Origin: WHTX01 sp038255145
GTDB lineage: Bacteria > Actinomycetota > Acidimicrobiia > Acidimicrobiales > CAIXPF01
Length of the DNA stretch: 55,768 bases
Assembly (NCBI GenBank): GCA_038255145.1
Contig: JBBSLP010000039.1
Location: forward strand, 1 to 55,768
Reading direction: 5' to 3'
Both the position numbers and the translations under genes were made by a program. A model generated the notes under the pieces. It saw only the letters and a program-made list of their open reading frames with translations, was not told where the DNA came from and did not search any database. This document shows positions 18,706-28,862 of this stretch, piece by piece (position 1 is the first letter of the stretch; the number at the start of each line of letters is the position of its first letter).

Positions 18706-19605
18706 TCAGGCCACCGTCGATCGGGCCGCCTGCAGCTCGGCGTAGACCCGCCGGGCCCGGTCCTCGAGGCCGTCGGGCGTGGGTCCCATGGGGGCCCGGC
18801 ACTCGCCCACGGCGAACCCGAGGGTGCGCATCATGGCCTTTGCCGGCACCGGGTTGGGGGCCACCAGACCGGTCTCGAAGTCGTAGGAGTCGAGGAGGCG
18901 GGCGTTGAGGCGCCGGGCCCGATCGACGTCTCCGGCCTGGTAGGCGCCGATCATGTCCTTCACCTCGGGCGCGGCCCAGTGGGTGCACACGCCGACGACG
19001 CCCACGGCACCGACCGAGAGCAGGGGCAGGGTGATGCCGTCGTCGCCCGAGTAGACCTCGAAGTCGTCGGGGGCCTCGGCGATGACCCGGGCCGTCTCGG
19101 CCGGGTCTCCGGCAGCATCCTTGAGGGCCACGACGTTGGGCACCGTGTGGGCCAACTCCACCAGGGTGGCGGTGTCGATCTTGCGCCCGGTGCGCGCGGG
19201 GATGTCGTAGACCATGACGGGCAGGGTCGTGCGCTCGGCCACGGTGCGGTAGTGGGCCAGCAGCCCGGCCTGCGAAGGTCGGTTGTAGTACGGGCACACC
19301 ACCAGCAGGCCGTCGGCGCCCGCGGCGGTGGCCGCATCCACCAGGTCGAGGGTCTCCTTGGTGGAGTTGGAGCCGACACCGGCCACCAGGGGCACATCGA
19401 CGGCGTCGCGCACCGCAGCGAACAGGCGGCCCTGCTCCTCGTGGCTGATGGTGGGGCTCTCGCCGGTCGTGCCCGCCAGGACCAGGCCGTCGTTGCCCTG
19501 GTCGACGAGCCAGCGGGCCAGAGTCGCGGCGGCGACGACGTCGAGCTCTCCCGCCTCGTCGAAGGGGGTGATCATGGCGGTGAGCACCGTGCCGAAGCGG
19601 GCCAT
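18706..19605 (-). CDS. dapA: 4-hydroxy-tetrahydrodipicolinate synthase
   Basis: 299 residues. It has the TIM-barrel family motifs GTTGESPTISHEE, Y107 in CPYYNRP, Y133 in VYDIPARTG, and the Schiff-base lysine K162 in VVALKDAAGD. It condenses pyruvate with aspartate semialdehyde, the first committed step to diaminopimelate and lysine. The ATG at 19605 is fixed by a strong GGAGG 5 nt upstream; a longer upstream frame has no family match. dapB, its usual neighbour, is 8 kb away across an accessory block. Confidence 0.96.
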   Translation of the reverse strand: MARFGTVLTAMITPFDEAGELDVVAAATLARWLVDQGNDGLVLAGTTGESPTISHEEQGRLFAAVRDAVDVPLVAGVGSNSTKETLDLVDAATAAGADGLLVVCPYYNRPSQAGLLAHYRTVAERTTLPVMVYDIPARTGRKIDTATLVELAHTVPNVVALKDAAGDPAETARVIAEAPDDFEVYSGDDGITLPLLSVGAVGVVGVCTHWAAPEVKDMIGAYQAGDVDRARRLNARLLDSYDFETGLVAPNPVPAKAMMRTLGFAVGECRAPMGPTPDGLEDRARRVYAELQAARSTVA

Positions 19606-19658
19606 TGCTGCCTCCGTGTGTGGGTCGAACGTCAGAGCCGCTCTGGATGTGGGCCGGT

Positions 19659-20297
19659 CTAGGTGGGGCGGGTCTCGCGGGACCGATCTATGCCCAGCGT
19701 GGCCAGCAGGTTCTCGTGGAGCTCGAACCACACCGCGTGGTAGGACGGCACCAGGGCACCGGCCAACCAGTCACCCTCCCCCGCCCGCACCCGACCCATG
19801 GCGTGCTCGAGGCGCCCGCCGTAGCCGCCGAAGCGGACCAGCGCGTCACCCAGCTCACCGCAGACCGGACCTGCGGACGCGTGGAGCGCGCCGAGCCGTT
19901 CGATCACGAGGGCATCGTACGCCGGATCATCGTGGGCGTTGAGGGAGTTGTCCTCGCGCACCTGCCATGCCGTGCACACGGCCAGCACCTCGCCGTTGTG
20001 GGTCAGGAAGCGGCGGTACGCCGCGGTGACCTGGTCCCGCACCCCCCGGTGGTCGAGCTCGCCGGCCAGGCGGCGTTCGCCCTCGGCCCGCCCGGCCGGC
20101 GTCAGGCTCCACCCCGGGGTCCGGCCGTCGCGCCGCACCGCCCACCCCTGCGAACCGAGGGCGTCCAGCTGGGTGGCCACGGTGGCGGCGTCGAGATCGA
20201 CGAGCTCGGCCACCCGCTCGGCCGGTCCGAAGCCGGCCAACCGCAGGCCCAACAACGCCAGCAGCGGGGCCTCGGATGCCCCGGAGACGTCCGCCAT
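19659..20297 (-). CDS. Winged-helix regulator-like protein of unknown target
   Basis: About 212 residues. The N-terminal about 75 residues form a predicted winged helix (ERVAELVDLDAATVATQLDALGSQGW, then a RRDGRTPGWSLTPAGR wing). The C-terminal half (LTHNGEVLAVCTAWQVR, HDDPAYDALVIERL, PSYHAVWFELHENLLATLG) is a conserved actinobacterial domain without a known ligand. It is probably a DNA-binding regulator. The ATG at 20297 is preferred over the adjacent GTG because TAGCGT lies exactly 7 nt upstream, as for rimO; the TAG of that hexamer is also the SURF1 stop. dapA follows 53 nt downstream. Confidence 0.6.
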   Translation of the reverse strand: MADVSGASEAPLLALLGLRLAGFGPAERVAELVDLDAATVATQLDALGSQGWAVRRDGRTPGWSLTPAGRAEGERRLAGELDHRGVRDQVTAAYRRFLTHNGEVLAVCTAWQVREDNSLNAHDDPAYDALVIERLGALHASAGPVCGELGDALVRFGGYGGRLEHAMGRVRAGEGDWLAGALVPSYHAVWFELHENLLATLGIDRSRETRPT

Positions 20298-20310
20298 CAC
20301 GACGACGCTA
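20298..20310 (-). promoter_or_regulatory. Leaderless -10 element embedded in the SURF1 stop codon
   Basis: TAGCGT (20310-20305, minus strand) begins with the SURF1 stop codon TAG and is followed by 7 nt and the ATG of the winged-helix gene. Same hexamer and spacing as at rimO. Confidence 0.45.
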
Positions 20311-21154
20311 GCGGACGGGCTCGGGTCCGTCCGCCGCGGACGGTGGTGGACCGACCGCGTTCCCGGGGCGGGTCTTGGCCAACTGACGGGCCCGGGCCGA
20401 CCGCTTGATGAGCAGGGGGTAGCCGATGAGGGCGATGGCGGTGAAGAGGAACCACTGCCCGGCGTAGCTCAGGTGGGGACCCTCGTCCCGGGTGGGCTCG
20501 GGCAGGGGGTAGGGCGGCGGGGTGATGGTCGGCGCCTGCTGCTGGAGGCGCAGGTACAGCGGGAACAGGTCCTGGTCCACCTGCTCCTGGAGTCGGTTCA
20601 GGTCGGCCCGGGCCAGGGTCGCCAGGCGCGTGCCCGAGGCGTCCACGGGCCCGAAGCTGCCCCGGGTGTCGCCCTGGACCAGCAGGCCCCGCACGGTCAC
20701 CACACCGGTGGGGGCCTCGGCCCCCGCCGGCAGGGTCGGGGGCCCCGATGCCGGGATCCAGCCCCGGTTCACCACCAGGGCGGTGCCGTCGTCGATCAAC
20801 AGCGGGGTCAGCACCCACGCCCCCGGTGCCCCCTGCAGGGAGCGCGAGCGCACCAGCACCTCGTCCTCGGGCAGGTAGGTGCCGTGGGCCTCGGCCTCGC
20901 GCCACTCGAGGTCGCCCACCTCGACCGGCGTGGCGGCGGCGTCGAGGTCGGTGTTGACGTCGAGGGCGGCCAGGGCCTCGCGGGCGTCGAGCAGCCGGTT
21001 GTAGGTGCGGCGCTCGTCGAGCCGGCGCAGCTGCCAGAACGCCGCACTGATCATGGCGAAGACGATCAGCGCGACGACGACGTGCAGCAGCAGCCAGCGG
21101 GGGCTGAGCAGGAACCCGTAACCCGGCCGCGACCGGCCGGGCCGGGGACCGGGC

Positions 21155-22783
<1,629 letters not shown>

Positions 22784-22845
22784 CGTCGGAAGCTCCCCCT
22801 CGTCAGGCCGGCTGATCAAGGGCCCTAGCGTGCCACACTGGGCTG

Positions 22846-23586
22846 GTGCACCAGACAGCAGCGGATCCCCCGCGCCCCGCCGGTCGGTGGCGTCTGGTCG
22901 CCCTCCTCGTCCCCATCGCCATCATGATCAGCGCGGGCTACGTGGCCAGCGCCACCTGGCCCACCCTGGTCAACGACCACCCGCTGTGGCTGCTGGGCCT
23001 GTCCAGCCTCAACCGCTACCTGGTGGCCACCACCCCGGTGACCGACTTCTGGCCCTTCCTGGTGGTGGGCACGGCCCGGCTGATGCTGCCCGACCCGTTC
23101 TTCTACCTGCTGGGCTGGTGGTACGGCGACCGCGGCCTGGTGTGGCTCAACCACCGCTTCCCCTCGGTGCTGCGCTCGTGGGCGTTGTTCGAGAAGTTCT
23201 TCCGCCGCTTCCGCTACCCCGCCGTCTTCGTGGCCCCCAACAACGCCGTGTGCCTGCTGGCCGGCGTGGACCGGATGCCCTTCGTCCCCTTCCTGGTCAC
23301 GGGGTTCGCGGGCACGGTGGCCCGCATCCTGCTCATCCGGGCCACCGGTGACCTGTTCGCCTCTCCCCTGGGCTGGGTCCTGGACTTCGTCGAACGCTGG
23401 CGCTGGCCCCTGCTGGCCATCAGCGTGACCGGAGTGGTGATCGGCCTGCTCACCGACGTGGCCGGGCGCAAGGGGCGGGCCCGGGCCCAGCTGGACGATG
23501 CCGATCCCGCCGATGCCGACGGGGCCGCGGCCGCCGCTGACCCCGACGGCGACGCCGACCCCGTGGGCACCAGCGACGACCGCTGA
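22846..23586 (+). CDS. VTT-domain (DedA/SNARE-associated) membrane protein
   Basis: 246 residues with about four to five hydrophobic segments. The central region (PFFYLLGWWYGDRG, then RRFRYPAVFVAPNNAVCLLAG and VTGFAGTVARILLI) resembles the VTT/DedA scramblase-like fold, but the usual FxRxxPGxR signature is altered (FRYPAVFVAPN). The C-terminal about 40 residues are acidic and alanine/aspartate-rich. DedA-type proteins act in lipid flipping and membrane homeostasis; the role here is not known. The start is GTG at 22846. The 62-nt divergent gap holds TAGCGT at 22826-22831 but at 14-nt spacing. Confidence 0.65.
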   Translation: MHQTAADPPRPAGRWRLVALLVPIAIMISAGYVASATWPTLVNDHPLWLLGLSSLNRYLVATTPVTDFWPFLVVGTARLMLPDPFFYLLGWWYGDRGLVWLNHRFPSVLRSWALFEKFFRRFRYPAVFVAPNNAVCLLAGVDRMPFVPFLVTGFAGTVARILLIRATGDLFASPLGWVLDFVERWRWPLLAISVTGVVIGLLTDVAGRKGRARAQLDDADPADADGAAAAADPDGDADPVGTSDDR

Positions 23587-23618
23587 GCCCGTCCCCCGCC
23601 GGTCGGGGCCCCTGGCCA

Positions 23619-25901
23619 TCAGGCCAGGGTGACGTCGGCCAGCACGGGGTCGCCCACCCGGGCCAGCTCGGTGTCGAAGCGCACACCGCAGGACGGGCAC
23701 AGGAACTCGCGGAACTCCATGAGGGTGGCCATCTCGGGGTCAGGGCTCTCGAAACCGGGACCGATGGCGTCGATGGCCCGCACCTGGGGCAACGCGCCGT
23801 CCTTGTAGTTGGCGGTGCGGGGGGCGAGATCGTGGCCGCAGCAGCCGCACAGCCAGCGATCCCCGGTCACGGCCAGAGCGTCACCCACCTGGCGGGCATG
23901 GCCGGGGAGTCCCGGTCCGGGCACGGGGGCGCGGCCCAGGCGGGCGGCCACCATCGTCGCCCGCCGGTCGGCGGTGGCGGCCTCGTCGACGACCTCGCCG
24001 ACGAGGACGACGCCGTAGACGGCCTCGATGACCTCGGGCTCGAACAGGTCGGCCTCCACGTCGGCCAGGCACCGGGCCGGGTCGCGCCGCAGGGGGTCGC
24101 CGAAGCCGGCGGTGGACGGTGAGCACCACTCGAAGACCCCGTCGGTGACCGACACGAGGGTCGCGGCCTTGAAGCGCACCACCTCCTCGTCACCGCCCAG
24201 CTCGTCGAGGGACTGGGGGATCTCGCCGGCAGCCAGGCGTTCGCGCACGTCGCTGCCGTTGCGGGCCCGCAACCAGGCCCGGGTGCCGGGGTTGCTGCCC
24301 AACTGCCCGTTGGCCTTGGTGAAGCTGTCGTTGGCCTTGGTGAAGCTGTCGTTGGCCGACAGCTCGATGGACAGGTACTGGGCGTCCCAGGGGATGGTGG
24401 CCTCGCTGAAGCCCAGCCCACCCCGGGTGCGGCCGGCCCCATCGGCGCCGCCGTCGAGCATGCGCCGGTACAGGTAGAGCACGGGGAACTGGGCCTCGAT
24501 CTGCTCCACGTTGTAGGCGATGCCCTCGGGGATCCAGAAGTGCCCGCCCAGGTCGACCCCGTCACGTTCGGGGATGCCGGCCAGGGAACCCATCATCCCG
24601 TTGGTGTTGGGCATGATGAACATCTGGCCGTTGGCGTCGAGCCCGGCGTAGATGCAGGCGTAGAAGTGGGGGATGCACGGGCCGAGGATCAGGGCCCGGC
24701 TGTCGGCGTCGCCGAAGGACAGCATCTTGCCCACGGCGGCGGCGGCCATGTTGAGGTTCATCTCCGTCGTGTACGCCCCCGAGGGAGACACGGCGGCGGG
24801 GAACTCGGCGCAGTGCAACAGGCCCGGGGTGGGGTTGAAGCGCACCCGTCGGTGCACCCCGCCGTAGGCGCCGGCCAGGTCCGAGGTCATGGACTGGGTG
24901 ATGGCGGCGAGCACGGCACCGGCGAAGGCGCAGTAGGTGATGTTGATGGAGCCGGCCTGGGGATCGCTGCCGGCGTTGTCGACCTCGAGCCAGTCGCCCT
25001 TCTTGGTGATGGTCAGCTGGTAGGCGTACACGTTGCGGTCCCCGGGCACCGAGGCCTCGGTGTAGGCCCGGGCCGACCACGAGCCGTCGGGGATCGAGGC
25101 CAGCCGCTCGACGAACAGCTCCTCGGCCGCGTCCACGGTGCGGCGCATGACGGCCTTGACCACGTCGGCCCCGTAGCGCTCGACCAGGGCCGAGATGCGG
25201 GCCGCGGTGACCTGGTTGGCCGATACCGCGGCTCGCAGGTCCATGAGCACGTTGGTGGGCAGGCGGGACTGGCGCAGGAACATCTGCTCGATGTCGGCCC
25301 TGGTCACGCCGCCCTCGACCAGCTTCACCGGAGGGAAGGACGGCGGGTCGGTCCACATGTCGGTGGCGGTGATGCAGAAGCTGCCGGGCACGGGCCCGCC
25401 CACGTCGGAGTAGTGCAGGATGTTGGCCACCCAGCAGAAGATCTCGTCGCCCACGAACACGGGCAGGGACAGGCAGGTGTCGGGCTGGTGGGGAGCACCG
25501 ACGTAGGGGTCGTTGGACAGGAACATGTCCCCGGGGCGGATGCCGGGTGACTTGGACCGGTTCTCCAGGATCCACTTGATGGACAGCGAGTGCGAGTTGG
25601 AGAAGTACTGCAGGTTCGGCCCCAAGAACATGAGGTCGCCGTCCTCCAGCAGCACCGAGGCCTGGAAGTCCCGCGTCAGCATGACGATGGGGCTGATGCC
25701 CAGCCGCTGGATGAGGGCGGAGTGCTCGAAGTTGGCGTTGAGCAGGGTGTAGCGGATCACCTCGAAGGTGATGGGGTCCACCTCGGTGGCGGCGCCCTGG
25801 TGCAGGCGCACCGAGGGATCGATGACCAGCTCGTCACCGGGGATGTAGCTGCGCGCCACCCCGTCCCAGAAGCCGGCCGGGTGCGTCTCGGTCACCGCCA
25901 T
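23619..25901 (-). CDS. hyuB: Hydantoinase B/oxoprolinase family protein with fused zinc-ribbon-like C-terminus
   Basis: 760 residues. The first about 580 are a HyuB domain: VDPITFEVIRYTLLNANFEHS-type start, SNDPYVGAPHQPDTCL, NAGSDPQAGSINITY. The last about 85 hold C685/C687/C688 (LCGCCGHDL) and C735/C738 (CPSCGVRFDTE) with ANYKDGA between, resembling the small gamma subunit of acetone/acetophenone carboxylases. Such HyuA-HyuB complexes use ATP to open cyclic amides or carboxylate ketones. Its expected partner hyuA, 58 nt upstream, is broken, so activity is doubtful. A 21-bp in-frame duplication gives ANDSFTK twice. GAGGAGG precedes the ATG by 5 nt. Confidence 0.85.
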   Translation of the reverse strand: MAVTETHPAGFWDGVARSYIPGDELVIDPSVRLHQGAATEVDPITFEVIRYTLLNANFEHSALIQRLGISPIVMLTRDFQASVLLEDGDLMFLGPNLQYFSNSHSLSIKWILENRSKSPGIRPGDMFLSNDPYVGAPHQPDTCLSLPVFVGDEIFCWVANILHYSDVGGPVPGSFCITATDMWTDPPSFPPVKLVEGGVTRADIEQMFLRQSRLPTNVLMDLRAAVSANQVTAARISALVERYGADVVKAVMRRTVDAAEELFVERLASIPDGSWSARAYTEASVPGDRNVYAYQLTITKKGDWLEVDNAGSDPQAGSINITYCAFAGAVLAAITQSMTSDLAGAYGGVHRRVRFNPTPGLLHCAEFPAAVSPSGAYTTEMNLNMAAAAVGKMLSFGDADSRALILGPCIPHFYACIYAGLDANGQMFIMPNTNGMMGSLAGIPERDGVDLGGHFWIPEGIAYNVEQIEAQFPVLYLYRRMLDGGADGAGRTRGGLGFSEATIPWDAQYLSIELSANDSFTKANDSFTKANGQLGSNPGTRAWLRARNGSDVRERLAAGEIPQSLDELGGDEEVVRFKAATLVSVTDGVFEWCSPSTAGFGDPLRRDPARCLADVEADLFEPEVIEAVYGVVLVGEVVDEAATADRRATMVAARLGRAPVPGPGLPGHARQVGDALAVTGDRWLCGCCGHDLAPRTANYKDGALPQVRAIDAIGPGFESPDPEMATLMEFREFLCPSCGVRFDTELARVGDPVLADVTLA
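24309..24350. repeat. 21-bp in-frame tandem duplication inside hyuB
   Basis: Two identical 21-bp units, at 24309-24329 and 24330-24350, encode ANDSFTK twice on the minus strand without disturbing the frame. The next 7 bp start a third partial unit. Confidence 0.92.
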
Positions 25902-25958
25902 GGGTGCCTCCTCGGGTCGTCGGTGGGTTTGCAGTGCCAGTTCAGAGGAGTGGGGTCG

Positions 25959-27961
25959 TCAGAGGGAGAGGACGAGGGAGCCCAGGGCGTCGACCCGCAG
26001 GGACTGCTTCGGCGCGACGGCCACGGTCGTGTGGGGCAACTCGACCAGGGCGGGGCCGGCCACCTGGTTGCCGTGCACGAGCTGGCCGCCGTCGTAGATG
26101 GCGGTGGTCTCGGCCTGCCGGTCGGTGGGCCACTAGACGGACCGATCGCCGAGGCGGGCCCCGGGGGCGACGGTGGCCACGGGGGCGTGGTCGGAGCGGT
26201 GGCGGGCGAAGGCCAGGGGCACCCGGGCCCGCACCCGCAGGGCGAACACCTCGACGCCCTGGAACACCACCCGGGCCCGCACCCGCAGGGCGAACACCTC
26301 GACGCCCTGGAACACCACCCGGGCCCCCTCGCCGTAGAGGCGGGCGTACTCGGCCTCGAAGTCGGCCAGCAGCGCCGTCGCCGTGGTGCCGTCGACAGGC
26401 CCGTCGGCCAGGACCACGGGCAGGGACTGCATGAACTGCCCCGTGTAGCGCATGAGGGCGGTTCGCTCGACGACCACGTCGGCCCCGTCCACGCCCTGGT
26501 CGGCCAGGGACTTGCGGGCGTTCGCCTCGAGCTCGTCGACCACGGCGCCGAGGGTGGCGGGGTCGAAGGGGGCCACCAGCTGCCGCTCGATCTCGAAGTA
26601 GCGCACGATGTCGGACGACGCGATGCCGTAGGCCGACAGGGTCGAGGCCCCGTTGCCCAGGGGGATGACCACCTCGGTGACACCGAGCTCGGCCGCGTAG
26701 CCGAAGGCGTGGACGGGCCCGGCCCCGCCGAAGGCGTAGAGGGTGAAGTCGCGGGGGTCGTGGCCCTGCTCGATGGTGCGCTGGCGGATGAGCAGGGCGG
26801 CGTTGGCGTTGTTGACCGAGATGATGCCCGCGGCGGTGTCCTCCACCGACAGGCCCAGCTGCGCAGCCAGGGGCTCGATGGCGGCCCGGGCCGCGGCGCC
26901 GTCGAGGGGCATGCGCCCGCCGAGGAAGGCCTCGGGGCGCAACAGGCCCAACACGACGTCGGCATCGGTCACCGTGGCCTGGGTGCCGCCGCCGCCGTAG
27001 CAGGCCGGGCCGGGCTCGCTCCCGGCCGAGTCGGGCCCCACCTTGAGGGCGCCGGTGCGGGGGTCGACCCGGGCGATGGAGCCGCCGCCACAGGCGATGG
27101 AGCGCACGTCGAGGTGGGGCAGCTGGTAGGTGTACTGGCTGATCACCCGCTCCGAGGCCACGATGGGCTCGCCCCCGACCACCAGGCCGACGTCGAAGCT
27201 GGTGCCGCCCATGTCGGTGGCGATGACGTCACGGTGCCCCGAGGCCCGGGCCAGCTCGGCCGTGCCCACCAGGCCGCCGGTGGGGCCCGAGTCGATGGTG
27301 GTGAAGGGGGCCCGCTTGGCCACCGATGCGGGCACCACGCCACCATTGGCCTGCATGACCAGCAGGGGGTGGGCCAGGCCGCCGTCGCGCAGGCGCTCGT
27401 CGAGCCGGTCGAGGTAGGCCGAGGAGGCCGGGCCCACGTAGCCGTTGATGACGGCGGCCACGGTGCGCTCGTACTCCCCCAACCGGGGGGCGACCTCGGA
27501 GGACACGGACACGAACACGTCAGGGGCCAGCTCGTGGACCAGAGCGGCCAGGCGACGCTCGTGGACGGGGTTGAGGAAGGACCACAGCAGGGAGATGGCG
27601 ATGGCGTCCACGCCCTGGTCGAGCAGGCCGCCGAGCACGGCCCGGGCCCTGGCTCGTCGAGCTCGACGATCACGGCACCGTGGCGGTCGATGCGCTCGTG
27701 GACCTCGACGATGCGCCGCCGGGGGACCAACGGTGTGGGCTTGTCGGTGCGGTGCACCGAGTACACCTGCTCGATGGGCACGCCGGCCACCCGGCCCGCA
27801 CCCCGCATCATCAGCAGGTTGTCACGATGCCCGGCCGTGGTCACCAGGCCGACGCGGGCCCCCTTGCGCTCCACCACGAGGTTGGTGCCGATGGTGGTGC
27901 CGTGGGAGACGCGGGCCGAGTCGGCCAGCAGGGCGCCGCTGTCTAACCCCGACCACCTCAC
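25959..27961 (-). pseudogene. hyuA: Hydantoinase A/oxoprolinase family gene, inactivated
   Basis: Recognisable HyuA sequence with four lesions. (1) The N-terminal about 60-70 residues carrying the GGTFTD phosphate motif are missing; homology begins near SARVSHGTTIGTNLVVERKGA. (2) A frameshift near 27640-27665, in a G/C run, separates VIVELDE from RAVLGGLLDQGVDAI. (3) A 48-bp tandem duplication repeats ARVVFQGVEVFALRVR. (4) An in-frame TAG at 26135-26133 interrupts GDRSV and WPTDRQ; beyond it the same frame runs on as AETTAIYDGGQL... to the expected C-terminus at 25959. Internal motifs such as DMGGTSFDVG, ACGGGSIARVD and FGGAGPVHAFG are intact. The longest open piece is 26133-27638. It lies between dapB and hyuB. 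Confidence 0.85.
26221..26316. repeat. 48-bp in-frame tandem duplication inside the hyuA remnant
   Basis: Two identical 48-bp units (26221-26268 and 26269-26316) encode a 16-residue segment twice. Identity of the copies suggests a recent event. Confidence 0.92.
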
Positions 27962-27986
27962 GTCCGGAGAGGTCGCTGGCGAAGCT

Positions 27987-28002
27987 AGCCGGCGCGCCGG
28001 CT
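27987..28002 (-). terminator. Possible dapB terminator hairpin
   Basis: The perfect palindrome AGCCGGCGCGCCGGCT starts 8 nt after the dapB stop and could form a 6-bp GC stem with a CGCG loop. No U-tract follows. It also marks the edge next to the truncated hyuA. Confidence 0.4.
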
Positions 28003-28010
28003 GGTCGGCT

Positions 28011-28781
28011 TCAGATGCCCATGAGGCCGTCGAGGCCCACGGTGACCCCGGGGTGCTCGGCGATGCGCTTGCACGCCAGCACCACGCCGGGCATGAAGCT
28101 GGAGCGGTCGTAGCTGTCGTGGCGCAGGGTGAGCAGCTGGCCGGCCGTGCTCAGCAACACCTCCTGGTGGGCCACCAGGCCGTGCAGGCGCACGGAGTGC
28201 ACGTGGATGCCGGCTGCCCCCACCGCACCCCGGGCCCCGGGCAGGGTCTCGGTGCGGGTGGGGTCGGGGGTCCACCGGGTCGAGGCCGCCGCCATGCGAT
28301 CCACGGTGGCCATGGCCGTGCCCGAGGGGGCATCGACCTTGCGGTCGTGGTGGAGCTCGATGACCTCGGCCGAGTCGAAGAACGGGGCCGCCAGCTCGGC
28401 GAAGCGCATCATGAGCACGGCGCCGATGGCGAAGTTGGGGGCGACGAGGCAGTTGGAGGTGCGGAACTCGGACCGCAGGCGCTCGACGTCGTCAGCGTCG
28501 AGCCCACTGGTGCCGACCACGGCGTGCATGCCCCACGCCGCCACCTCCTCGAGGTTCACCCGCGACGCCTCGGCGGTGGTGAAGTCCACCACCACCTCGG
28601 TGGCCGCGTGGAGCAGGGCGTCGAGCTCGGGGGCCACCTCGAGCCCGCCCGGGGCCGGCGCCCCTGCGGCCGTGGGGTCCACCGCGGCGACCAGGTCCAG
28701 GAACGGATCGGCGGCAACCGCGGCGCACACCTCGGCCCCCATGCGCCCGCCTGCACCTAGGACACCCACTCGGATGGTCAT
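28011..28781 (-). CDS. dapB: 4-hydroxy-tetrahydrodipicolinate reductase
   Basis: 256 residues: the NAD(P)-binding VGVLGAGGRMG at the start, then the substrate/catalytic motif ELHHDRKVDAPSGTA with H144, H145 and K148, and VGTSGLD. It reduces the DapA product. The ATG at 28781 is chosen because the family N-terminus begins there and TAGGCT lies 8 nt upstream (leaderless type); a longer frame adds only proline-rich sequence. It is 81 nt downstream of the M16 peptidase gene and next to the decayed hyuA. Confidence 0.95.
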   Translation of the reverse strand: MTIRVGVLGAGGRMGAEVCAAVAADPFLDLVAAVDPTAAGAPAPGGLEVAPELDALLHAATEVVVDFTTAEASRVNLEEVAAWGMHAVVGTSGLDADDVERLRSEFRTSNCLVAPNFAIGAVLMMRFAELAAPFFDSAEVIELHHDRKVDAPSGTAMATVDRMAAASTRWTPDPTRTETLPGARGAVGAAGIHVHSVRLHGLVAHQEVLLSTAGQLLTLRHDSYDRSSFMPGVVLACKRIAEHPGVTVGLDGLMGI

Positions 28782-28795
28782 GGGCCGCGAGCCTA
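28782..28795 (-). promoter_or_regulatory. Putative leaderless -10 element of dapB
   Basis: TAGGCT (28795-28790, minus strand) followed by 8 nt and the ATG; no Shine-Dalgarno. This suggests dapB has its own promoter rather than relying on read-through from the peptidase gene. Confidence 0.4.
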
Positions 28796-28862
28796 CGCGA
28801 CACCCCACTCCACCAGGGCGGGGAGCGGCTGGTGGCACCCCCGGGGTCGGGGGCGCCACCGT

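Noticed and set aside
26133..26135. TAG in hyuA as a recoded (pyrrolysine) codon
   Set aside because: The gene also has a frameshift and an N-terminal truncation, the aligned residue is expected to be an ordinary aromatic (TAC to TAG is one change), and no pyl genes are seen.
25590..28760. A 1056-codon open frame on the plus strand across hyuB, hyuA and dapB
   Set aside because: It is antisense to well-conserved protein frames, has low-complexity His/Gly/Val-rich composition and no domain; long antisense frames are expected at this GC content.
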